Assembly: GCF_041381155.1 (NCBI RefSeq)
Contig: NC_091134.1
Coordinates: 17,362,008-17,426,007 of the forward strand
DNA: 64,000 nucleotides
Source of the DNA: Argopecten irradians
Lineage: Eukaryota > Mollusca > Bivalvia > Pectinida > Pectinidae
Direction of reading: 5' to 3'
Below are positions 56,301 to 64,000 of the stretch, one piece after another (the first letter of the stretch is position 1; every line of letters starts with the position of its first letter). The position numbers were made by a program, and so were the translations under genes. A model generated the notes under the pieces. It was given only the letters and a program-made list of their open reading frames with translations. It was not told the DNA's origin and searched no databases.

Positions 56301-58869
56301 TTCGGTTACAAAAATTACTTACTTTACACTATGACCACCATTGAAAAGTCTGAGCTTCTAATTTTACTTCAAGTTAAAAATATAACAAATAATTAATTGC
56401 ATCCCAAAAAAAATTCCATAACACTACTGATTGTGCATGCACAAAAGCCAAAATATATCATTTTATATTATTTTTTGTGTTAATTTAGAAATATATATAT
56501 ACATGATTAAATACCAATTATTGTTCATATGATGAATATCATTCATGCTCTGTCAGCGATGGAGCATCTTTAAGAAGATGTCCTAGACTTTCTTGTATAA
56601 TTTTGAAAAGAGTGTTGATGTATGACACAGGGGTCAGTTCATGTAAGACACAAGGGTCTGTTAATGTATCACAAACAGGTGTTGCCAGGACACTAAATCT
56701 GTTGACCTGTGACTTGTATGACCACAGGGACCTGTGATGTATGACCACATAGACCTTAAATGTATACCACATAGACCTTAAATGTATACCAACAGAGACG
56801 TGTAATGTTGGACCACAGGGACGTGTAATGTTGGACCACAGGGACCTGTGATGTTTGACCACAGGGACATGTGATGAAGACATGAGGTCCTGGGTAATAT
56901 GGCCACAGGGACATGTGATGTATGGCCACAGGGGCCTGTGATATATGACTACAGAGACATGTGATGTATGGCCATAGCGACATGTGATGTATGGCCACAG
57001 GGACCTGTGATGTATGACCACAAAGACCTGTGATGTATGACTACAGAGAATTGTGATATAGGACCACAGAGACCTGTGGTGTATTGCCACAGAAACATGT
57101 GATGTATGACAACAGGGATCTGTAATGTATGACAACAGGGACCTGTTATTTATGACCACAGAGACATGTGATGTTTGACCACAGGGACATGTAATGTATA
57201 CCAACAGAGACCTGTGATGTATGACCACAGGGACCTGTGATGTAGGACCACAAAGACCTGTGGTGTATGACTACAGAGAATTGTGATGTAGGACCACAGG
57301 GACCTGTGATGTATTGCCATAGGGATCTATAATCTAGGGCCAGATATCTGTGATGTATGACCACATGTCTGTATGATCACATGGTTTTTTAAAGGCCCAA
57401 TACCTTTCCGGAGAAAAATTTAAAGGTTTCTTAAAAACATTAATAACAAAAGAAAATATATATCGATGGCTTAAGATGAGGTTACAGCACCAAACATATG
57501 CAAGATTTCCTGTCTAATGTACGATAACAGTGGAGATTCATTTCGCTGTTTTGCCGTCCGGCGCAGTGATAGTCAACTACCGCGCGGCATTTAGGACGAC
57601 GGCGGGAAACATAAAACGACCCGCGTTATGAAAATTAACATTTTATTTATTCTAATTAAACAGTTCTGAAGGTGATGATAAGTGTGCTAGTAAACGTATA
57701 GTTAATAACTTCTGCGACTCTACAAAATTATTGATCTCATTTTACATTCCTATTTTAAAAATTAAAAGCCGTTTCGGAAAGGTAGTGACCCTTTAATGTA
57801 TGACCTCAGAGACCTAAGATGTATAACCACAGGGACATGAGATGTATAGCTACAGGGACCTGTGATGTATGACCACATAGACCTTAGATGTATACCAACA
57901 GAGACCTGTGATTTATGACCACAGGAACATGTGATGATTGACCACAGGGACATGTGAATGTAAAGCCACAGGAACCTGTAATGTATTGCCACAGAAATGT
58001 GGGATATATGGTCACAGGGACCAGTGATGTAGGGAAAAAAAGACCTGTGATGTATGACAACATGGGCCTGTGATGTATGACTACAGAGAATGGTGATGTA
58101 GGACCACAGGGACCTGTTATGTATTGCCACAGAAACATGTGATGTATGATCACAGGGACCTGTGATGTAGGTTGACATGTATATGTGATATATGAACACA
58201 TGGCTGTATGATCACAGGGACCTGTGATTATGAAGACATGGTGACATTTTACCACAGGTGTAAATGATGATAAATAAACATTAAAGAAATTATGAACAAA
58301 TCGATTGTGGATTATGTCACAACTTGGGTCTGTAAGGAATTATGATGAAAAGTACAGACATGTTCAGTAATGTATGCCAGTATATGTGGTTACAGTATAA
58401 AAGAAAACAGAAAATCAGTATAAAAAGATGCATGATATCCTGTGGTCAGCATGCATGCATATATACTTCTTTACATTTTGTAGCAAGTGTTCCCCTTCAG
58501 TTAGGCAAGTGTGTGCCGTGTATCATTATAATCAGTGCAGTGTATACATACATAAATAAATATAGTATGTGTTTACATGTATACTCGTCCTCATACCTAT
58601 AAACTAGGGCAGAGAAAGGTATAAACATTAGATACAATGTAATTATATTGTTGTCTGATTTGTTTTGTCGGCTCCATCACTTGTACCTTTATGTACAGTA
58701 GTATGGCGTCATGTTACCAATCCGTTGAAATGTTACAAGTTGCGATCGGCTAACAGTAAATAATACACACCTGTGTAGTGTATACCGACTCACCTGTACA
58801 GGTAAATTTACCTATATACAACACCAGTACTAGAATACTAGTACGAAGTATCCCGGGGGTCACAAACAT
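50385..58869 (-). CDS. Type I membrane C-type lectin receptor with multi-tyrosine tail
   Basis: Seven minus-strand exons give 491 residues: 58794-58869, 54527-54802, 53939-54106, 52831-53109, 52344-52379, 51508-51589 and 50385-50943. The first five all end in phase 1. Order: signal peptide (MFVTPGILRTSILVLVLYIG); C-type lectin domain at about 34-173 (GHCYRYMDTRVTWDAASADC, WIGFTDKDQEQLWKW, CPEDCAYM, final CNNNNVKYQYVC); mucin-like Thr-rich stalk (174-266); a 12-residue exon; membrane segment (about 280-302); Arg/Lys stop-transfer run; and a 185-residue cytoplasmic tail. The usual EPN/QPD sugar-binding triplet is absent, so carbohydrate or Ca2+ binding is doubtful. The tail has Tyr402 in YDSM (PI3K-type YxxM), Tyr443 in YSNV and Tyr478 in YDNN (Grb2-type YxN), plus YSEV, YETP and YEKP. 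A pathogen- or self-sensing signalling receptor is inferred. Intron 1 (4 kb) is full of tandem repeats. Confidence 0.88.
51102..51498. mobile_element. MITE (AAAGATGYTCCACCRC family), copy 2 of 3
   Basis: TATTCCACCGCCGACAG at the left is inverse to TTGTCAGCGGTGGAGTG at the right. The interior (TAACACAAAAAATAATATAA, TACATGCGCATTCAGTAG, TAACTTGAAGTAAAATTAGG) matches the copy at 56228 in reverse. GTGTCATTAAGCAAAATAC (19 bp) flanks both sides, an unusually long direct repeat. Lies in the last intron of the lectin receptor. Confidence 0.8.
55120..55650. repeat. Degenerate ~34-bp tandem repeat in lectin receptor intron 1
   Basis: Clean units of type AAACCAAACCCCTGTGGTCT followed by AAGAAGTTTGTATAT at about 55150-55360 fade on both sides into looser ...CCTGTGATCTTG... 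units. It may share an origin with the 23-bp array further along the same intron, which also has CCTGTGAT words. Confidence 0.8.
56228..56573. mobile_element. MITE (AAAGATGCTCCACC family), copy 3 of 3
   Basis: TTAAAGATGCTCCACCACTG and CTGTCAGCGATGGAGCATCT are inverted ends with TTAA/TTTAA at the borders. It is the most complete of the three copies and lies in intron 1 of the lectin receptor. Confidence 0.85.
56700..58250. repeat. 23-bp tandem array split by a MITE
   Basis: Units of type GACCACAGGGACCTGTGATG followed by TAT run from about 56700 to 57385 and again from about 57800 to 58250. CAGGGACCTG in the unit is a near-palindrome. Because 23 is not a multiple of three, an open minus-strand frame of 229 codons simply reads the unit in all three frames in turn, so it is not a gene. 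The array is in intron 1 of the lectin receptor. Confidence 0.9.
57389..57796. mobile_element. MITE (TTAAAGG...ACCTTTCCG) inside the 23-bp array
   Basis: TTAAAGGCCCAATACCTTTCCG-type left end and CGGAAAGGTAGTGACCCTTTAA right end are inverted with a few mismatches. It interrupts the tandem array exactly, with array units on both sides. The interior includes GGCATTTAGGACGACGGCGGG and lacks an ORF. Confidence 0.85.
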
Positions 58870-61356
58870 CCTGAGTCCCGGGGGTTACACAGTGTTATGG
58901 ATGGTGATCCCTCTCCACATTTCAGACACCTGTATTTAGTCTTCCTTGACTTCCGACTGAGGGGATGTAATTCCGGGTTTTCCTGTGTGTGTTTGTAAAT
59001 TGTAAGTAGAGGTGATCACGTGATTTAATAGTTCACTGCACCCAATAATACAACAATGAAGTGACGTCAGCCAGTGCTAGCAGTACCGATCAATACAAAA
59101 AATGGAAGTTTACATTAGATCTTCTCTTCTCTAACAATATATACCAAAATTCTTGTGGTTTCACATAATAATACCGACAGATATACAATTGTTTTATCAA
59201 AACTGTGATGTACATATACAATGTATAATCTTGTCAAAACAACTTCACCAAAAAGCCATAATACGAATAGCGCATGTGAAAAATATCGTTTACTGATACA
59301 CATGTGTATATTCATTAAAATAAATTTCTTAAAATACATTGTAACATACTGCTTAGATCTCTATTATCTTTCTAACGAAATATCGATATTACAAGTAAAA
59401 TATTCGGCTCCTATCTATTTTACTTTACTATCTATGTCGCTGTGATAAGACACACTTAAAATCTGATTAGCACATTAGTTGACACCTCGAAAGTACGTAT
59501 GACTCAGGTGGTATTTCCTGACCTCTCGGGAAGTGAGAGAAACGAAAGTAGAACCCATGGGATTACCGTAGATAGATTAAGTCATTGTCATATCATTATC
59601 ATGACACAACAGTAGGTCATTTCATATTTCACAGGGATATCCAACATTAAATCAGTTATTAGTTCATTTATTCATTTCATTCATTCATAATCATGATTCA
59701 TTCATTCATTCATTCATTCACGTGTTTCATTCAGTCAGAGATTTGAATAGCTATGTGTCTGATTCAGTCTTGATAATTTTAACTTCGTGGGTCTTAGAAT
59801 AAGAAATATGCACCTTCATTAATTCTGACGTTAGATAGAAAACTCTTTTCATCGACAGCAACCTGCTGCAAAGTCTATAGCACTGACAATGAGGCAATTT
59901 CCGATAATGAATGTAATTGATTGCGATGTTTCAATATTTTGTTTAATCAATATACAAAATTAATTTTTAGACAAATTATATTATTCCACATATATAATTA
60001 TAATGTTTTGTTAGTTCCAAGAAGTTCGAAATATTGTCTTATCATGAACATTTTCATGTATATTCCGTTATATTATCTATTCTATCCAATTTTCGGCCTA
60101 CTTTCTAGTCGCTACTCGATTCTTATATCATTACGACTTGCGGTTACAATCTGACAGTGACGACTGTAAGTGTTTGACCTTTCCCACTACGATACAACGG
60201 TATATAAAGATATATAATAGGTATCAAGTGATTTCTAAGTTTATGTACAAAAGTCGAGCACTATCAACATCTATAGGATAATAAATGTGCTCCATGTTTA
60301 TTTAGATAATGGAGTGTCCATAAATATGTGACGTTTTTATGTTCATGATCGTGACCCACATCAACAACATGCAGTGTCTACAAGGACGACGTATACGGTG
60401 GCTGCAGCCATGAAAACAACAGCGCACAGCAATATAAACAACAGCAGCAACAACACATAGCAGTCGAATCGGTAATTGCACTGCAGCATCATCGCCATCA
60501 ACCACAAACGCCAAAACAACAACATAAACAGCGATTAAGGTACATAAGCAGCAGCAACTTCGAAATAACGACAACTTCGAATTAACGACAACTTCGAAAT
60601 AACGACAACTTCGAATTAACGACAACTTCGAAATAACGACAACTTCGAAATAACGACAACTTCGAATTAACGACAACTTCGAAATAACGACAACTTCGAA
60701 ATAACGACAATAAAATAGCAGATCGCGTAAATAACCCTAGCAACAACAACAAAAAACATTAGTCAATCAAAAATGACGTCATAAAACACGGTTTATAATC
60801 TTTATTGGTAGAATAGAACAAAGAAGACTTATATTCCTGTCAAGGGAGATGACAAAACGTCCTGGTTCTAGAACTTATAAAGTATAATTTATTCGAAGCT
60901 TACCCACAAGAAAGTAACAAACTGCATTTTAGCAATTGAATCCACAATAAGATAAGTCTTGATTTATTTGCAGTACACGAAAACAAGGGGTTATTATTCG
61001 TTATAAATCATCCACGGTTGTAACTTGTTCCGGGAAAACATCCACATATAGTTCAGTTCACCTAGTTTCAGACCAATTAAATATCGTTTTAATATCGGAG
61101 TGATGTATCTGTGCTTTAGAGACGTTCTTACCGATCATACATCTACAGTACCTGTCGGAAAGCAGGAATTCGCCTATAACCAATTGGAATAAGATAAATA
61201 AACTTCATCATAAATGAACGATGTTCAAGATTCCGGGAAACTACCCCTTAAATTCAAATGCCAAACGACAGTGATAATGGATATAAATAAAATAAAATAC
61301 TTGACTGTCCAAAACGTTGGGAATCTTTGACAGGAAGTGGATGCCTGGGAAGAGGC
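58870..61356. other. Intergenic between lectin receptor and secreted-protein gene
   Basis: Presumed promoters of two divergent genes, which start about 2.5 kb apart. Holds an ATTC microsatellite (about 59655-59720), CAACAGCAA-rich DNA (about 60355-60560) and a 17-bp TTCGAA array (60556-60708). No gene recognised. Confidence 0.5.
60556..60708. repeat. Nine-copy 17-bp array with TTCGAA in every unit
   Basis: Nine exact-length units of AACTTCGAAATAACGAC or AACTTCGAATTAACGAC. The A/T variant base follows the order A T A T A A T A A, consistent with recent expansion by larger blocks. Confidence 0.95.
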
Positions 61357-64000
61357 ATGGCTTCTTTTAGCATCACCATCTTTCTGGTGCTAGCTTGTCT
61401 TTTAGGGGAACGTGATGGTTATCCCAATAACTACGGTAAGTGTCACAATTCAGTTCTGAAGTATCAGTTCAACCTCCTTGACTCGAACACGAAAGACCTC
61501 CTTCAGGAAACTCGATTTTAGTGTTACGTAATTTGCTGGCCCCGATCAACTGTTTTGCATTACACACAATGTACTTCAAGTTACTGAGGGTTGACTATGA
61601 TATGCACAATTTTAAATTGTTAATCTCCAAATAATTATTTTGTTAGTTTTGGTATATTTCAAAGAGAATTATATGGTACATTGGGAGAAACGTGTGTTTG
61701 GGAAACATGTATAGACACTATATCGCACTAAGTCAGATACTATATCACACTATGTCAGATATTGTATTCGACGCTGATCAGAAATAAAAAAAAAATGAAC
61801 AAAAAGGTATGTCCACTTGCAAAAAGATAAATAATGGTTTGGATTCCGAGTTAATATGTTGGAATTACCGATAATAAGGCTGGAGTTGAAAAAAAAAACA
61901 AAAAAACAACCACACATTATGAAAGTGTCATGATCTGATTTTAACACTTAGATAACGAAATTAATCGGTGATGGCAAAACTGTCTGTCACATTAGGTAAA
62001 CACCAGTGTTCCAAACATGTAACAGTGACGAAGTGGACCGTAGCATGCAGCGTGCGTACGTCAAAGTTCAAAAGAATCAACCTACTGTAATTTAATTTCA
62101 TATGTTACACTCATTTCTACTGGTTAGATCTTTGAGGTTATTTTTCCATAGACCTAAAGAATTGTACGTCAAGTATTATGACATCATACATAAAGAACGT
62201 TTTCGCGGGGAATTTTAAAAGCGACACAGTCATTGGCCAAACTGAATTATTGGATAAGATATCAATGCACCACAACTCAATTTGTTTTATTGTAAAAAAG
62301 TAAGTAAAATCACGGAAATTTATGCCGAATTAGTACTCGCTTGAGTTCTTTGAATTCAATTACAAGGACATAGTCATTCAGATCCCCCGCCAATGGAGAG
62401 CTAAATCAATTAATGCATGTAAGAGTATAGGGAAAGTATTTTAAAACCCAACTGCAATTGAAGAATATATACAAAACATATTTATGTTTTTTTCTAACAA
62501 AGTGAAACCAACTTTGAAAACATTTGCTTCTTTGAAAAATACCAGAATTGATCTTAGCTTTAACAAAGTTCAGCAGCTAACAGTGTGATTTTGATTTGTT
62601 TTACAGCGCTGTAAACAGCGACGAGTTACATAGGAATTAAGTGAATGTTCATAGTAATTGAGTTTGATATATCTGAGTTTTACTGCATGCATATTAAATA
62701 AAAAGTAAAGCATAATACAAAATTATAAGTCCTACATAAAATGTGTCTATGAAGTTTCATGGAAATATCTCTGCTGGTTTTAGAGTTATGCTCCGAAAAC
62801 GATTCTTACACAAAAATCTGCCATTTTCAGCAATGTTTCCATGGTTACAGAAAAAAGTACAAAAAGTGAAAACCTTAAAATAGCAAAAGGCACTGCTAGA
62901 CCATAAGACTAATGTGCCTTTGGAGTTCCGTGCATATATCTCAACCGGTTTTCCAGTTATGCTGCGGAAACGAACCTGGTACAAAAATATGATATTTTCA
63001 GCAATGTTTCCATGGTTACGGAAAAAGTGCAAAAAATGAAAACCTAAAAATAGCAAAAGGCACAACTAGACCATAAGAACAATGTGTCTATGAAGTTTCA
63101 TGGAAATATCTCTGCTGGTTTTAGAGTTGTGCTCCGGAAACGATTCTTACACAAAAATCTGCCATTTTCAGCAATGTTTCCATGGTTACAGAAAAAAGTA
63201 CAAAAAGTGAAAACCTTAAAATAGCAAAAGGCACTACTAAACCATAAGATCAATGTGTCTATGAAGTTTCGTGGAAATATCTCTACTGGTTTTAGAGTTA
63301 TGCTCCGGAAACCATTCGTACGGACGGACAGATGGACGGACGGAACCCATTTGTATATCCCCCGCCCAACGAAGTTGGCGGGGGATAATAAGCATTATTC
63401 TCATTATCTTTTGGGGTTATGAAGTCATAGAAAGATAACGGAAGGACATTCTTTATACACGCGTGTCCTTACGACTTTTATTTAAATAGTTTTAGACTAT
63501 AACTGCCCACAGAAATTGCAGTTATGAGGATTCTTCATTTCCAAAATCAGTTTGTTTTTAGAGTATTCATAATTTTAGACGTCTATCTAAATAACGTTGT
63601 TTTCTGATAGAACGAAGATGTACAATTGTAATATGAATTCAGACTAAGTGGTCTTCTGTCATATGATGTTATATAAGAATAAGAATATAGTATATTTTTT
63701 ATTTCATGACTTCGAAAACCGTACATGTATCTAATGACGCTACCAACTTGAGAAATGGGCCCTGGGCTCTGCAATGTCGACGGCGTTGCTGGTCAATGAC
63801 AAATTTGATATCAAGCATTTCATTCAATCTTCTGTATTTTATACTGAAAGTTCTCTCTCGCGCTATAGACAAATTCCCCACATGAAGTGCAGTGATGAGA
63901 AATCCATATTCTCTACAATTATTTTTATCTTATTGTTTCAGCACCTTCCATTCCGAGTCAGCCTACTTCCTTGACGGGTACCAGTTACGGTGATTTTTGG
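61357..64000 (+). CDS. 5' part of a secreted or surface protein (signal-peptide exon and exon 2, runs off window)
   Basis: Exon 61357-61435 starts at ATG and encodes MASFSITIFLVLACLLGERD followed by GYPNNY. This is a classical signal peptide with a hydrophobic core at residues 3-16 and likely cleavage near Gly/Glu 17-18. The donor is GTAAGT in phase 1. A matching phase-1 acceptor (TATTGTTTCAG) at 63941 starts an exon encoding APSIPSQPTSLTGTSYGDFW, which remains open at the right edge. The mature protein therefore begins with a Pro/Ser/Thr-rich stretch. No domain is visible yet. The 2.5-kb intron carries a terminal-hairpin repeat. The signal peptide and phase match are the evidence, and the pairing of the two exons is inference. 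Confidence 0.6.
62390..63389 (+). mobile_element. Repeat element ending in CCCGCC...GGCGGGG hairpin
   Basis: A left CCCCCGCCAATGG at about 62383 and a right hairpin CCCGCCCAACGAAGTTGGCGGG at 63361-63382 frame about three and a half ~172-bp units. Each unit has TGTCTATGAAGTTTCATGGA, CTCTGCTGGTTTTAGAGTTA, TTTCAGCAATGTTTCCATGG and TAGCAAAAGGCAC. A GGACGGACAGATGGACGGAC stretch precedes the right end. No real ORF. The layout is shared with the elements at 10042, 22427 and 37204. Confidence 0.75.

Noticed and set aside
56539-57364. 229-codon minus-strand ORF and its neighbours
   Set aside because: Made by a 23-bp tandem array read in three frames in turn, lying in an intron.

Overview
The window reads as nuclear DNA of a marine mollusc, most likely a bivalve. 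It is AT-rich, with multi-exon genes using ordinary GT-AG splice sites, and dense in short non-autonomous repeats of kinds common in bivalve genomes: terminal-hairpin elements such as TAGCTCACCTGG...GGGCTTCTTGTTT, a TTTAAAGG-type MITE, a tRNA-like SINE, and 5'-truncated CR1/Jockey-like LINEs. The assignment rests on recognising gene families and repeats by eye. No search was run.

Layout, left to right. 1-5 kb: a truncated LINE tail, one orphan terminal exon (2397-2943), and fold-back elements. 5-6 kb: the 3' end of an unrecognised gene on the minus strand. 8.6-14.6 kb: a complete five-exon gene on the plus strand for an RGLG/copine-type VWA protein with an N-terminal membrane anchor. 16.2-17.2 kb: a two-exon CARD-only gene (minus). 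19.3-21.8 kb: a decayed LINE-type reverse transcriptase carrying a MITE. 22.4-24.5 kb: a repeat element with five internal ~320-bp units. 25.06-31.07 kb: a nine-exon CARD initiator caspase (A, minus). 31-35.4 kb: the region between two divergent caspases, holding a LINE split by a ~950-bp insertion. 35.37-43.81 kb: an eight-exon CARD caspase (B, plus). 43.8-46.4 kb: 21-bp and 43/50-bp satellites. 50.4-58.9 kb: a seven-exon C-type lectin receptor (minus). 61.36 kb to the right edge: the first two exons of a secreted or surface protein.

The most interesting content is the CARD/caspase cluster. Three genes share a first coding exon of exactly 45 codons ending in phase 0. Caspases A and B are head-to-head paralogues with nearly the same exon structure. 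Both keep the catalytic His and Cys in an unusual NSCRG site. A keeps both arginines expected to bind a P1 aspartate, and B has lost both. The third gene stops after the CARD and could act as a decoy. About 7 kb beyond caspase B lies a membrane lectin receptor whose tail carries several SH2-type tyrosine motifs. Together this looks like an apoptosis/innate-immunity neighbourhood, though functional linkage is inference.

Introns, especially those of caspase B, hold many repeats. One repeat ends directly against the 3' splice site of the first protease exon. Four strong inverted repeats (25- to 64-bp arms) stand out as structure not explained by genes.
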